Assembly: GCF_034702125.1 (NCBI RefSeq)
Contig: NC_085865.1
Location: 37,655,960 to 37,719,959 of the forward strand
Length of the DNA: 64,000 bases
From: Engraulis encrasicolus
Taxonomy: Eukaryota > Chordata > Actinopteri > Clupeiformes > Engraulidae
Direction of reading: 5' to 3'
Made by a program: the position numbers and the translations under genes. Positions 1 to 14,923 of the stretch are shown here, in pieces (position 1 is the first letter of the stretch; each line of letters opens with the position of its first letter). Below the pieces are notes generated by a model. That model was given only the letters and a program-made list of their open reading frames with translations. It was not told the DNA's origin and did not search any database.

Positions 1-4278
<4,278 letters not shown>

Positions 4279-4286
4279 GGTGAAAC

Positions 4287-4662
4287 TGGGGCTGCACGAT
4301 TATGGAAAAAATCATAATCACGATTATTTTGGTCAAAATCATAATCACGATTATTAATCACGATTATTGATTTTTGCAGATTTTTTTTGAAAATTATAAC
4401 AAGATGAAATATAACCAAGAATGAATTACATACGGGATGAGCAAAATAAAATGAATTGTAAAAATTATGTAAAGGCAATAGCATAAAACTTAAGTGGACA
4501 GATTTCTGGCCAGAAACACCAGCCTGTCAGTATGTTCTGGCTTCAAGGACGCTCTCAAAAGTAGGTCACTATTGCCACGATTAAATCACGATTAAAATCA
4601 TGAGTTCGATTTCACTATTTTATCACGATTTTGATTATTTTTCGATTAATTGTGCAGCCCTA
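4287..4662. mobile_element. hAT-type MITE, copy 1
   Basis: A 376-bp non-autonomous element whose ends are inverted repeats starting TRGGGCTGCAC. It is flanked by 8-bp direct repeats, GGTGAAAC and GGTGAGAC (7/8 match), the size typical of hAT transposons. The inner sequence is rich in ATTATTCACGAT-like words. A second copy lies inverted at 34025-34411. Confidence 0.8.
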
Positions 4663-4893
4663 GGTGAGACCATGCTTGTTTCCGGTTCCTGTTCCAAGAT
4701 ATCTTTAACAGATGCTACTAAATGCTCCTGCTGTGGTGTGTTGAGACCCTCCCCCATCACCTTTCATTTGCTACCAAAGTAGCATTTACTGTGTCTCTTG
4801 CCTTTGGAGTCTTTACCCGCTTAAATGTAATTCTTCTAGAGAAGTACACACAGCTGGCTGGGGCTTCATACCAATGGACGTTGTTACTTGTTT

Positions 4894-5176
4894 GGGCAGT
4901 CATGGGTGAGCGGTTAGGGCGTCAGACTTGCATCCCAGAGGTTGCTGGTTCGACTCCCGACCCGCCAGGTTGGTGGGGGGAGTAATCAACCAGTGCTCTC
5001 CCCCATCCTCCTCCATGACTGAGGTACCCTGAGCATGGTACCGTCCCACCGCACTGCTCCCCATGGGGCGCCACTGAGGGCTGCCCCCTTGCACGGGTGA
5101 GGCATAAATGCAATTTCGTTGTGTGCAGTGTTCACTTGTGTGCTGTGGAGTGCTGTGTCACAATGACAATGGGAGT
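4894..5176 (+). mobile_element. tRNA-derived SINE
   Basis: The head has a tRNA-like RNA polymerase III promoter: an A-box-like region near 4903-4918 and a B box GGTTCGACTCC at 4947-4957. It is followed by a unique body with the words CCCTGAGCATGGTACC and a short CAATGACAATGGG-type 3' part. This matches the layout of fish V-SINE-type elements. It is not a tRNA gene, because it cannot fold into a complete cloverleaf. A truncated relative lies at 39847-39970. Confidence 0.75.
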
Positions 5177-6151
5177 TGGATCGGATCGGATCCCAATCGA
5201 ATCGCTTTCCCGAATCGTGATCGAATCGATCGTGAGGGCTCCCAAAAGACAGTGTGTTGTGTCTTTCTCGGTTGAAATGTTAAATTCTTCTAATATTCCT
5301 GGCAAGATGTTTGATATTTGAAACAAACTATATTAAAATGAAACTGTAGTATACACAGGCTATATATTCAATTTGTTATCACAAGCTCATTATTTTCAAA
5401 ATAACCAAAATAACCATATACCTTGACCTGTACACTATTCTTCAACATTTAAACAAAGACCTACCCCTTGCGCTAATGATGTACATCACTGTCAAAAGCT
5501 TTCTATTTTCAAGACCGATTTGACTTCAGCTTCACATCCGTGTATTATATCCTGATCTCAAGGAAATCTGAAGTTCCTGGACACTCGTAGGAAATGTAAA
5601 TCATTTGAATTCCTTCCCCTGTCTGGCTCACTCACAAGAACTGTTGTACCGGCCTGAAGATTTCACTTTAAAAGGGAACAGTACAGTGAGATCTTTTTTA
5701 AAATTGTTGCATTCCTAAATTGATTGTATTTTTCAGCCAATGCTCCCAAAACCCTCAGTACTAGTGCTCTGGGCATGTAGCTTCAGAAGAAATCACTATT
5801 TGCAGGAAGTGAACAGAAGTTTCAAACCCAGATGAAGAAATTGGCTTTTTCGGCCCAATACAGTGAACCTTACTGATTAGCTGATCTCTCTTCAGCTGAC
5901 CGAGAGCTCCAGATCAGTAGGCTACAGAGCTGCATTTAACTTTTTGTAGCATTTCTAGTCATGTGCGACAGCTCCATTCACTGCTATGTCAGTCCATCTG
6001 TCCAATTGGTAGCAGGTTTGCTTTTTGGAGGGTACAAGATGTAGGTCTGTTGACCTTGTCACTTTCATTTTTTTTAATTAAAATATATTTGTTTGGCTTT
6101 GTAAGTTTGTAGTGTTGTGATGGGATGGTAAAGAAACATCAGGCAAGTGGT
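5177..6151. other. Non-coding stretch
   Basis: Nothing coding recognised. Around 5175-5240 there is a run of GGATCGGAT/GAATCGATCG-like words that may be a fragment of another MITE. Confidence 0.4.
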
Positions 6152-6427
<276 letters not shown>

Positions 6428-6445
6428 GTTAGGTATTGAGTTGAC

Positions 6446-6516
6446 CTAGACCAGACTCGAACCTGGGTCCCCCATGTCTATAGTATGGGTACTCTACGCA
6501 GTGAGGCACAGTAACC
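6446..6516 (-). mobile_element. tRNA-like SINE fragment
   Basis: Read on the minus strand, the word GGTTCGAGTCT (6454-6464) is a B box, with a tRNA-like upstream half. It is short and has no mature 3' body, so I take it as a SINE head fragment rather than a tRNA gene. Confidence 0.4.
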
Positions 6517-6718
6517 TTGTTACTTTCTTTTACAACACTGGAAGTTAACCATACAGTAGAGTGTGAACTCTCATTCATTCAACTGGTCCAGTTCCTGTCC
6601 TTAGCGTCTCCTGAGTCTCTGCTAGAAGATGTGGACCAGAGAGACACTCGAGGGAGGCAGATGGACTACCCTGATCCCCAGAGAGCACTCTTGTCCACTG
6701 TAAACAAATCACAACAAT

Positions 6719-6878
6719 ACACACACACACACACACACCGCGATGAGTAGCTGCCAAGGCCGAGTTCAGGACTGACTTCAGTTGTTGGACTTTTCACCTC
6801 TTCCCCTCCACTCAACTGCCTGCCTCTTCATGGACCCCCTGTCTTTTTTTGTCCTTCCTTTCATCTCTCTCTGTCTTT

Positions 6879-6921
<43 letters not shown>

Positions 6922-7090
6922 GGCTGCTTCTGTGCTCTGCGTTTTGGCTCGTCACTCTTTCCCCTCGTTAATCGGGGGCTGACGGTGAGCAGTCAGGACA
7001 GCTGTGCAAAAGGAGCAAACAAGCGAGTGCCAGACTGACTGCTGCACTGCTTTTCTCCTCTCCTCTCCTCTCCTCTCCTCTCCTCTCCGC
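6719..7090. repeat. Cluster of short microsatellites
   Basis: A (CA)10 run at 6719-6738, a (CT)n run at about 6884-6918 and a (CTCCT)n pentanucleotide at 7053-7088. Confidence 0.9.
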
Positions 7091-7499
7091 CCGCTCTCAC
7101 ATCTGCTCTGCTGAGTGCAGTGCTCACTGCCAGCTTGAGCTGAGCTGTCACATCTTGAGAGAGAGGGAGAGAGAGAGGTGTAATGTGAGTGAGAGGTGTA
7201 ATGTGAGTGAGTGAGATAGACCAACAGTACAAAAGCTGAAAGAAGGAGTGAGAAAATGAGAAACGGAAAGATAAATAAGAGGGAAGAAAAAGGAGAAACA
7301 AAGAGAAACAGAAAGGGAGCAAGAGGGAAAAGGAGTGCTGACTGAGGGCAATCATGTCTGTCGTGAAGAGCAATTAAAGATGATGAACTCTATAGATAAG
7401 ATGAGATAAAAAAAAAAGCGTTATTGTCTGTAACTCATGAAACAGCAAAAAGCAAAATGAAAGATGAGTGACAGGGAGATCAGCCAACTTGAGAAAGAG

Positions 7500-7535
<36 letters not shown>

Positions 7536-8868
7536 GAGACTGAGGTAATGTATGTGGTTGTGAATCGGAGGTAGGTGAGAACATTGAAGGTCAAGCATGT
7601 GTAGAATGTGAGGGGAACTACCAAGTCCTTGACAAACGATGACACCTGGTTTTTGGCGACCGAGCAGGTCAGGAAACATTTCACAGGACTAAGGTGGTTT
7701 CCTCCAGTCCACTCTCCACTCCACTTGTCTTCTCCTGTTAGCCGGCGTAGGCATGCGTTGGGATGTCACGGCATCCCATGATGCCCGCCAGAGCATGGCA
7801 TGACGGCCTTCCAAACACCCCTTTTAAAAGGCCACCGCTCGTAAAAATAGAAAACAAGCATGATACGGCCAGGCCAGGCCAGTCCCTCCTATTGGAACTA
7901 GTCACTTACCGTGCTGTTATTTTTACCCCCCTTTCTGTGTTTGTTTGGTTGCCATTGGTTACAGGGCTGAGCAGGAAGCTCAGAGTGCTGCTCTACTCTA
8001 GCCTGATTATCATCGACGTTCAAATCTCTTCAAGACTTGGTCTGACCAAGAGCATAACAATTAATGTTTCCCAAACGGCATGGTTGACCTGCCTCCCTTG
8101 GTCTGCTTATGGTTGTCTGCTTATCGACAAAGTAGGAGGAGTTCCTGTATTTGCAGGAACTCAGGAAGTACTTGCATTGCTTTTGACCTGACTAGTTGCA
8201 ACGCTGAAAGTGTTGCGTCACTAGGAGGGCACAGCCTGGCTAGCTCTACTCAGTCTATTCTACTCTATTTTACTCTAGTCTTTTCTGCTCGATTTGACTC
8301 TGTTACTCTACACTGCTTTACTGTTCTCCATTGTCAAGCTGGCTACGGACTGGCAGGTAGTACTAGTGCCCATCCTCACATTGATTAAAGGAGAAATGTA
8401 TCCGACTCATTAAGTAAAAGCCTTCTCTGGTGAACCATCCAGCTTTGTTAATGAGAAAAGGCTGTGATCGAGGAGGACTTTTATGTCTCTCATTGATGCT
8501 AGAGTGTAGTTGGGGCATAGATGTTAAACCCTCTTTTTACTCAGCAGTATCATACTAGTATCATAAAGTACCATAACTTGTTTTTTGAAAGTTTCAGGAA
8601 TCCCCTTCTTAAATTAATGCGAATTTGCTGAGTTTCTGTTGAGGGATTTTACTTTTCTACTCTCTCTGATCTCAAGATGATCTGTTCTTAAGCCATCCGT
8701 AAGCCTACAATGGATGGTGTAGTAAACCAGGGATTGCGAGTCATCTGATGGGGATGATGATGATGACTAAATATGAGCATATTCCGCCTCATTTGATCCT
8801 TTTAAGGTGATGGGTGGAATTCCAAGCCCAGTTCAGAACGCAAGTCACACGGCCCTCTTGCAAAAAGT

Positions 8869-8870
<2 letters not shown>
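7091..8870. other. Non-coding stretch, possible degenerate interspersed repeat
   Basis: There is a short (GA)n run at 7504-7530. The part from about 7995 to 8245 has the look of a dispersed fish repeat (it starts and ends with CTAGCC-like words in inverse orientation), but I could not define its ends. The 142-codon open frame across it has no recognisable domain. Confidence 0.3.

Positions 8871-8934
<64 letters not shown>
8871..8934. repeat. (CT)n microsatellite
   Basis: A pure CT run of about 64 bp, 14 bp left of the LINE target duplication. Confidence 0.97.
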
Positions 8935-8937
<3 letters not shown>

Positions 8938-8948
8938 TCTGTCAATCT

Positions 8949-8970
8949 CCTCTGTTTTCTTGCTGACTTT
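8949..8970. repeat. LINE target site duplication, left copy
   Basis: A 22-bp direct repeat, starting CCTCTGTTTTCTTGC and ending GACTTT, identical to 14666-14687. The empty site is rebuilt by joining the outer flanks around one copy. Confidence 0.95.
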
Positions 8971-9280
8971 TTTTTTATTTTTATTGAAAAGTCAGAGGTA
9001 GAAACAATAAAACATCATCATTGTTACAAAAGACTTCTCATTTTTAAAACTTTATACACACTCAAAAAGCCACCCCCCTCCCATCCCTCCCCCCACCCCG
9101 ACTGGACCGAAAAGTAATAATAATTGTAATATTAGTGAATCAAAATAAACCATACCAACAGTAAACTTCAGGGTTTTTTTTTGGTAAATATAGGTAGACA
9201 TCAGAACAGACAAATGAAAAATAGATACATAATTCAATCTGCATTCCAAATTGTTAAATTAAAACCATAAAATCTTTCAT
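8971..9280 (-). other. LINE 3' UTR with G-rich tract and poly(A) signal
   Basis: The sense (minus) strand of 9072-9099 carries successive runs of 3-6 G separated by one or two bases, a strong G-quadruplex pattern. An AATAAA hexamer lies at 8985-8980 (minus strand), directly before the A-rich tail. Mammalian L1 3' UTRs also carry a G-rich polypurine tract, so this is a shared design feature or a convergent one. Confidence 0.75.
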
Positions 9281-12200
9281 TTATTGCAATGTTGGTGGGA
9301 GTTCTTGGAGATCACTAAAATATGAAAGAAAGGGTTCCCAAACAGACTTAAATTTGTCTGAGCGTCTTATAGCAAATTTATTTTTTTCCAAGTGCAAAAA
9401 TAGCATTACATCTTTTAACCACTGGGCAACAGTAGGTGGCGCACTTGACTTCCAATGAAGTAAGATCTGCCTCCTTGCAAGCAGGGAAACAAATGCCACA
9501 ATATTCTGTTGGTTTTTAGTTAAATTTGCCTCCTTGTTTGGTACTCCAAATAATGCTATCATTGCACAGGGCTGTAAAGTGACTCCAAAGACTTTTGATA
9601 GTACATCAAATATATCAGACCAATAGCCCCTCAACAGATGGCAAGACCAAAACATATGAGTCAAATCTGCAACATGAATATGACATCTGATACAATTGCT
9701 GTCAACATTTGGGTAAATGGAAGAAATCCTTGCTCTACTCCAGTGCAAGCGATGAGCAACCTTAAACTGAATGAGATTCAGTCTTGCACAAGATGTGCTA
9801 CTGTTCACTCTTTTCAAAGTGTCAGTCCAAGTGTCCTCAGAGATTTCAGTTCCAAGTTCGTTCTCCCAGTGGTTTTTGATCTTGTCAGTATTGACAATGT
9901 CCGTTTTCCTGATTATTGCATAACAGTGTGTGGTGAAACCTTTCAGAAAAAAAGGAGCCTTCAAAATTAAGTCCAAAACAGATTCACTCGGAAGGATAGG
10001 AAAATGAGGGCTGTGACTTCTAGCAAATTGGCGAGCTTGAAAATAGCGAAACATGTCCTTTTGCTGAAGCTCATATTTTGCACACAAATCCTCAAAACAA
10101 GAAAAAGATCCATTAATATACAGATCACTAAACCTCTTAATTCCTTTCCTATGCCAGGTGACAAAAGTGTGATCAAGGTTTGCTGGTAGGAAATTGTGAT
10201 TATTGCACAGTGGAGAGTAAGTCAAAAGAGTATCCCTCAAATCATTCTGCTTTCTGAACTGAGCCCATATTTTTAATGTAGATATAACCACAGGATTGGA
10301 AGTAAACCTGGAAATCTTCATTGGAAGGTTAGATGAAACAAGAGCGAGAGGAGATGATGATGTGCATGACATGTATTCCATTTCACACCAATCTGTATCA
10401 GCAGACTGAATCCAATATGCTATTTTGTGGAAATTTGCCGCCCAATAGTAAGCTCTAAAGTTTGGTAGAGCCAACCCGCCGGCCAACTTTGACCGTTGTA
10501 AGAACTCCTTCTTAATTCTAGGGTTCTGACCCTTCCATATAAATCTAGATATGATTTTGTCAAGTTTAGTGAAGAAAGACTTTGGCAAAAAAATAGGAAT
10601 GCATTGAAATAAAAATAAAAATCTTGGCAAAACATTCATTTTAATGCAGTTCACTCTGCCTGCCATGGTTAAATGTAGAACATCCCATCTTTGCAAATCT
10701 GAGTTTAATTTAGACATGAGTGGTGCTAAATTTTCATCAAAGAGGTTATTAAATGAAGGCGTTATATTGATACCCAAGTACTTAAAACCTGACCTAGAAA
10801 TATGAAATGGTAGGGCATGGTTTGGGATTTGCATAGCTAGACTGTTTATGGGTAAACACTCACTTTTTTCTAGATTAAGTTTATATCCTGAGATCTGACC
10901 AAAGTTATGTAACACTGAAATAACAGTATTAATTGAATTCAATGGATCTGATAAGTAAAGCAATAAATCATCTGCATATAGTGACAACTTTGATTCTAAT
11001 CCCCATCTTCGAATGCCTCTTATTGATGGTGCTGATTTGAGAGCCAGGGCTAGTGGTTCTATGACAAGTGTAAATAGTAAAGGGCTCAATGGGCAACCCT
11101 GTCTGGTACCCCTGGACAGAGGAAAGTTTTGGGAGCGGATGCGATTTGTAATAACTGAGGCTTGGGGGGAGGAGTAAAGAAGTTGAATCCACTTGATGAA
11201 GGCTTTACCAAAACCAAATTTCTTCAAAACATAAAAGAGAAAGTCCATCTCAACTCGATCAAAAGCTTTAAAAGCATCCAAAGATACCACAATTTCTGGA
11301 ATATTAGTCGATGAGGGGCTATACAGTATATTCAGAAGACGCCTTATGTTTGAGAATAAATGCCTGTTTTTAATAAAACCTGTTTGGTCAGGTGATATGA
11401 TATATGGCAATGTTTTTTCCAAGCGTGTAGCTAGTAATTTGGAGAGGATTTTAAGATCGGTGTTTAAAAGGGATATTGGTCGGTATGACCCACACTTAGA
11501 TGCATCCTTGCCTGGCTTTAACAAAAAAGTTATGGTTGCTTCATTAAGAGAATTAGGTAATTTACTCTTTGACATAGCGTCATCAAACATATCCAACAAC
11601 AGTGGAGCTAGTTGTTTTGAGAATTTTTTATAAAAATCGATCGGGAAGCCATCCGGCCCTGGAGACTTTCCATTTTGCATGGCTGAGATGGCAGAGCTAA
11701 CTTCCCTCAATTCGATTGGTTCCTCCAAGAATTCTTTCTGATCAGAAGACAGGGTAGGAACTTCCAAATTTAAGAAAAAATTATGAAACAGTGATGTGTC
11801 CTTTAAAGATTCTGAACTATACAGATCAGAATAAAAATCTTTAAAAATGTTGTTTATTCTTAAGGGGTCGGTTGTGGTACTTCCCCCTTCATCTTCAATT
11901 TCAGATATAATCTGTGCCGCTGACTTAGACTTAAGTTGATGTGCCAAAAGACGTCCTGATTTTTCTCCCTGCTCATAATATGACCCTCGGGATCTCATTA
12001 TAAGTCGTTCTGTTTCAGATGTAGATATTAAGTTGTACTGTGTTTGTAATGATATTCTTTCCTTATGAAGGGATGCGTTTAGGGCTATGGAGTTCTTTTT
12101 ATCTAATTCAAATATGGCTTCAATCAACTGCTGTTTTTGTTTTTTTCTTTCCTTATTAATAAAAGAAGAATATGCAATTATCTCTCCTCTAAGATAGGCC

Positions 12201-13111
12201 TTAAGGGTTTCCCATAACAGTGATGGGGACACTTCGTCAATTGAGTTAGTTTCTAGAAATCTTTGTATGGCTATTTCAATTGAGGTGCAGAATGTGTTAT
12301 CTGACAATAGTGTGGTGTTAAAACGCCAATGAGATCGAGAGCTGAAGTTTTGGCAAAAAATGAGATTCATTATTATGGGGGCATGGTCTGATTCTACAAT
12401 GGTTAAATATTCAACTGCCTCTACTGAGTTCAAGAGTCTTCTGTCTACAAAAAAGTAATCTATCCTAGAATAAGTGTGATGTACATTGGAATAAAAAGAA
12501 AATGTCTTAGTATGTGGATTGAGATGTCGCCATGGATCCACGCATGCAGCATGGTTGAAAAATTCTGAGAACCTGCTAGCCATTTTAGATAGGGTCTGTG
12601 TTTTGGGATTAGATCGGTCCAAATTTGCGCTCATAACGCAGTTCAGATCTCCACCCAGGATCAGCATGTTAGCATCAAGATCTGCCAGCTGAGATACAAC
12701 CTTTTGAACAAATCCTGCATCGTCCCAGTTGGGGGCATAAATATTTACCAACAAGACAGGAGTTTGATATAGTGTCCCTGATACTATAACATATCGGCCC
12801 TGTGGGTCAGAGATAACGCTAGAAGAATTAAACTGAATTTTTTTGTGCATTATTATTGCTGTACCTCTTGATTTGCTGTTAAAACTAGAGTGAAATATTT
12901 GGCCCACCCAATGTTTCTTTAAACGCATTTGGTCTGAATTGCTTAAATGTGTTTCCTGGAGAAAAGCGATATCTGTTTTAAGATTTTTAATATGAGAGAG
13001 TATTCTGCCTCTTTTTACAGGACCATTGAGGCCTTTAACATTCCAAGACATAAATCTTACAGCTGAGCCTGAGTGATTTGCACTATTATTAGCCATATTA
13101 ATTTGGTACAA
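9281..13111 (-). CDS. LINE ORF2: endonuclease-reverse transcriptase
   Basis: A 1276-residue intact protein that nicks target DNA and copies the element RNA by target-primed reverse transcription. Residues about 20-250 form an APE-type endonuclease: MSWNVKG (N24), LQETHL (E53), GGDLNCV (D155, N157), SRIDYFFV (D218) and SDHAP (H243). Residues about 480-780 form the reverse transcriptase: KPGKD, SYRPISLLN, LDAFKAFD (D612), TRQGCPLSP and YADD (D714, D715). All catalytic residues I could check are present. The C-terminal region has a Cys/His cluster (CIRCH..H..WSCH) typical of L1/Tx1 ORF2. The first methionine is at 13111; a second at residue 6 (MANNSANHSG) is equally plausible. No stop or frameshift is visible. 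It is transcribed opposite to dnajb6. Confidence 0.96.
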   Translation of the reverse strand: MYQINMANNSANHSGSAVRFMSWNVKGLNGPVKRGRILSHIKNLKTDIAFLQETHLSNSDQMRLKKHWVGQIFHSSFNSKSRGTAIIMHKKIQFNSSSVISDPQGRYVIVSGTLYQTPVLLVNIYAPNWDDAGFVQKVVSQLADLDANMLILGGDLNCVMSANLDRSNPKTQTLSKMASRFSEFFNHAACVDPWRHLNPHTKTFSFYSNVHHTYSRIDYFFVDRRLLNSVEAVEYLTIVESDHAPIIMNLIFCQNFSSRSHWRFNTTLLSDNTFCTSIEIAIQRFLETNSIDEVSPSLLWETLKAYLRGEIIAYSSFINKERKKQKQQLIEAIFELDKKNSIALNASLHKERISLQTQYNLISTSETERLIMRSRGSYYEQGEKSGRLLAHQLKSKSAAQIISEIEDEGGSTTTDPLRINNIFKDFYSDLYSSESLKDTSLFHNFFLNLEVPTLSSDQKEFLEEPIELREVSSAISAMQNGKSPGPDGFPIDFYKKFSKQLAPLLLDMFDDAMSKSKLPNSLNEATITFLLKPGKDASKCGSYRPISLLNTDLKILSKLLATRLEKTLPYIISPDQTGFIKNRHLFSNIRRLLNILYSPSSTNIPEIVVSLDAFKAFDRVEMDFLFYVLKKFGFGKAFIKWIQLLYSSPQASVITNRIRSQNFPLSRGTRQGCPLSPLLFTLVIEPLALALKSAPSIRGIRRWGLESKLSLYADDLLLYLSDPLNSINTVISVLHNFGQISGYKLNLEKSECLPINSLAMQIPNHALPFHISRSGFKYLGINITPSFNNLFDENLAPLMSKLNSDLQRWDVLHLTMAGRVNCIKMNVLPRFLFLFQCIPIFLPKSFFTKLDKIISRFIWKGQNPRIKKEFLQRSKLAGGLALPNFRAYYWAANFHKIAYWIQSADTDWCEMEYMSCTSSSPLALVSSNLPMKISRFTSNPVVISTLKIWAQFRKQNDLRDTLLTYSPLCNNHNFLPANLDHTFVTWHRKGIKRFSDLYINGSFSCFEDLCAKYELQQKDMFRYFQARQFARSHSPHFPILPSESVLDLILKAPFFLKGFTTHCYAIIRKTDIVNTDKIKNHWENELGTEISEDTWTDTLKRVNSSTSCARLNLIQFKVAHRLHWSRARISSIYPNVDSNCIRCHIHVADLTHMFWSCHLLRGYWSDIFDVLSKVFGVTLQPCAMIALFGVPNKEANLTKNQQNIVAFVSLLARRQILLHWKSSAPPTVAQWLKDVMLFLHLEKNKFAIRRSDKFKSVWEPFLSYFSDLQELPPTLQ

Positions 13112-13581
13112 ACACTAATGCAGATAATATTAGTCTGTATTCCCTGACAAAACAAACGTCAGTGACATGTCTACCTAACATCATTAAAATGAGTGGTACA
13201 CAGAAAGAGTGGAACCAAGAACTTACAAACAGCAAAATTACAAAAAATATAGAGGGTCCAGTCTACCCATTCATCCCCAAAAAACACACCCCCTCCTAAC
13301 TCTGCTAAAATAGCAGCACGCAGGATTCCTCCCTCTTCTAAACACTTCCAACAACACACTTTCATTCTTGTCATCGCTCTCGAGGGAGCTCCTGAGTAAT
13401 GACACAAAGAAAAAATATATATATATATTTACCTATAATATAAAGTGCCTGTTCACCATTAAATAAAAGTGAAAAACTTAAACATAAAGCAATCTGATTA
13501 AATGTCCACCGAAACATGACATGACATTTCAGTCTTTCTGTACTTTACCCATTGCTGGATATGCTGCCGCATATTCCTGTC
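13112..13581 (-). other. LINE inter-ORF spacer
   Basis: About 470 bp between ORF1 stop and ORF2 start with no long frame; it includes a short (AT)n run near 13417-13430. Such a long spacer makes translation of ORF2 by simple reinitiation less direct than in elements with overlapping frames. Confidence 0.7.
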
Positions 13582-14532
13582 CTATTCCTGTTCCTCCGAC
13601 TGAGCTGGAGCATCCAAAATCTCCTCAGTCAGGAGAATGCCTGGGTTCCTCTCGATCCTCTGGAAGTAGAAAGCCTCAGCTTCAGCAGGTGTCTCGAACA
13701 GTAGCGTTTCACCTCCGTGGTAAACGCGGAGGCGGGCAGGGTGGAGAAGGCTGAACTCAATTCCTTTCTTGTAAAGGGCCGCTTTGACGTTCTTGAAAGC
13801 TGCGCGTTTCTTTGAGAGATGAGCACTGAGGTCGGGGTAAAATCTCACGGTGTGGTCCTCGTATGTCATTTCGTTTTGCTTTGCCCAATGCAGAACTCGC
13901 TCGCGGTCTAGGAAGCTGTGGAAGGCGACGATAATTGGCCTCGGACTCGCTTTCCCTTTCTCGTCTTTCCCTTTCTTCCCTTCCTTAGGTCTCCGTTGTG
14001 AGACCCGGTGGGCTCGTTCCAGTCTGGGTGGCGAAGAGAAAGTGTCCCCCATGTAATCCTTCAGGAGAGTCGAGACGAACTCAACCATGTTTTCTGCTTT
14101 CTTTTCACTGCCTTCGGGCACGTTAATGATGCGTACATTCACCCTTCTAGACCGGTTCTCGAGGTCGTCAATGCGATCAGTCAGAGTAGCGTTTAGCTTT
14201 TTCAATTCAGCTATATCCTGCTCAGCCTTGAACAGCGCGTCAAAGTTATCACCTGCTGTGTTCTCCACCGCGGCGACCCTCTTTTCCAGAGTATCCACTG
14301 CCTCTTGGAAATTCGCTATAGATGCCTGGATAGGTGCTAGCGAAGTATTGATGAGAGACGTCATGTCCATTTTCAAATACTCGCGTTGTTTTTCCATCTC
14401 TGCAGCCAGTATCACGCCGAAATCTTCAGCATTAGCAGCTGCCGCCATGTTAGCTACTCTACTGCTTATAGTTCGGCTGGGTTTCTTCTCAGACTCTTTC
14501 TTAGACATAGTTGCCACAAAACACGCGGACAA
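13582..14532 (-). CDS. LINE ORF1: L1-type RNA-binding protein
   Basis: A 316-residue intact protein that should coat the element RNA and act as a nucleic-acid chaperone in the retrotransposition particle. Residues about 45-130 are heptad-rich and fit the trimerising coiled coil. They are followed by an RRM-like domain beginning RRVNVRIINVPEGSE, and a C-terminal domain with the L1 ORF1 signature of RPIIVAFHSFLDRERVL, RFYPDLS and KGIEFSLLHPARLRV. The N-terminus is basic (MSKKESEKKPSR). A second in-frame methionine is at residue 9. The order coiled coil, RRM, CTD is that of vertebrate L1 ORF1p (Transposase_22 family). It lies upstream of ORF2 on the same strand, separated by a 470-bp spacer. Confidence 0.93.
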   Translation of the reverse strand: MSACFVATMSKKESEKKPSRTISSRVANMAAAANAEDFGVILAAEMEKQREYLKMDMTSLINTSLAPIQASIANFQEAVDTLEKRVAAVENTAGDNFDALFKAEQDIAELKKLNATLTDRIDDLENRSRRVNVRIINVPEGSEKKAENMVEFVSTLLKDYMGDTFSSPPRLERAHRVSQRRPKEGKKGKDEKGKASPRPIIVAFHSFLDRERVLHWAKQNEMTYEDHTVRFYPDLSAHLSKKRAAFKNVKAALYKKGIEFSLLHPARLRVYHGGETLLFETPAEAEAFYFQRIERNPGILLTEEILDAPAQSEEQE

Positions 14533-14665
14533 TGATGAGTAATAAACTTATGAAACGATTACTTCGGTGTAAAGTCGGGTATATAGGTATTTCAGGTGAT
14601 AAATAGTCAAAATCTCAGGAGACCCTCGTTCTCATGTCCTGCTCCTACATGTCCCAAACCGGAAG
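14533..14665 (-). promoter_or_regulatory. LINE 5' UTR, presumed internal promoter
   Basis: About 130 bp from the element 5' end to ORF1. The element begins with CTTCCGG on its sense strand, a core ETS-factor site. An internal promoter is expected from the L1 family, but none is demonstrated by sequence alone. Confidence 0.5.
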
Positions 14666-14687
14666 CCTCTGTTTTCTTGCTGACTTT
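14666..14687. repeat. LINE target site duplication, right copy
   Basis: Identical over 22 bp to 8949-8970. It marks the 5' end of the LINE, which makes 5' truncation unlikely. Confidence 0.95.
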
Positions 14688-14862
14688 GACAATTCTTCAA
14701 TCCCTCTTTCTCTTTCCTTCAACTTTTCGTCACGGTCATTATCAGAGAGCGATTCTCTCTCTCCTCCGCTCCACCCCCCTATCTTTCCTTCTTCCTGTGA
14801 TGTAATATTCATCACACTCTTTCTTCATACCTGTCTCACTATATTTCTGTCTCATTCCATCC

Positions 14863-14868
<6 letters not shown>

Positions 14869-14919
<51 letters not shown>
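14869..14919. repeat. (CT)n microsatellite
   Basis: A pure CT run of about 50 bp. Confidence 0.97.

Positions 14920-14923
<4 letters not shown>

Larger units (their letters stand above)
8971..14665 (-). mobile_element. Full-length L1/Tx1-group LINE retrotransposon
   Basis: A 5.7-kb non-LTR retrotransposon in reverse orientation. Read on the minus strand it has a short 5' UTR (about 130 bp), ORF1 (14532-13582), a spacer of about 470 bp, ORF2 (13111-9281) and a 3' UTR of about 310 bp. It ends in an A-rich tail that appears as a T-rich run at 8971-8985 on the plus strand. It is bracketed by a perfect 22-bp target duplication. Endonuclease, reverse transcriptase and ORF1 RNA-binding features place it in the L1/Tx1 group. 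Both frames are open from start to stop and the duplication is undiverged, so the insertion is young and the copy may be mobile. Activity itself is inference. Confidence 0.95.

Noticed and set aside
4894..5000. Possible tRNA gene
   Set aside because: Pol III boxes are present but the cloverleaf is incomplete and a SINE body follows; the same applies at 19657, 21712, 41574 and 45889.
7763..8191. 142-codon plus-strand frame
   Set aside because: No domain, signal or splice context; it overlaps a stretch that looks like a dispersed repeat.
9638..11633. Frames on the plus strand within the LINE
   Set aside because: They are antisense shadows of ORF2; the sense frame has every expected catalytic motif.
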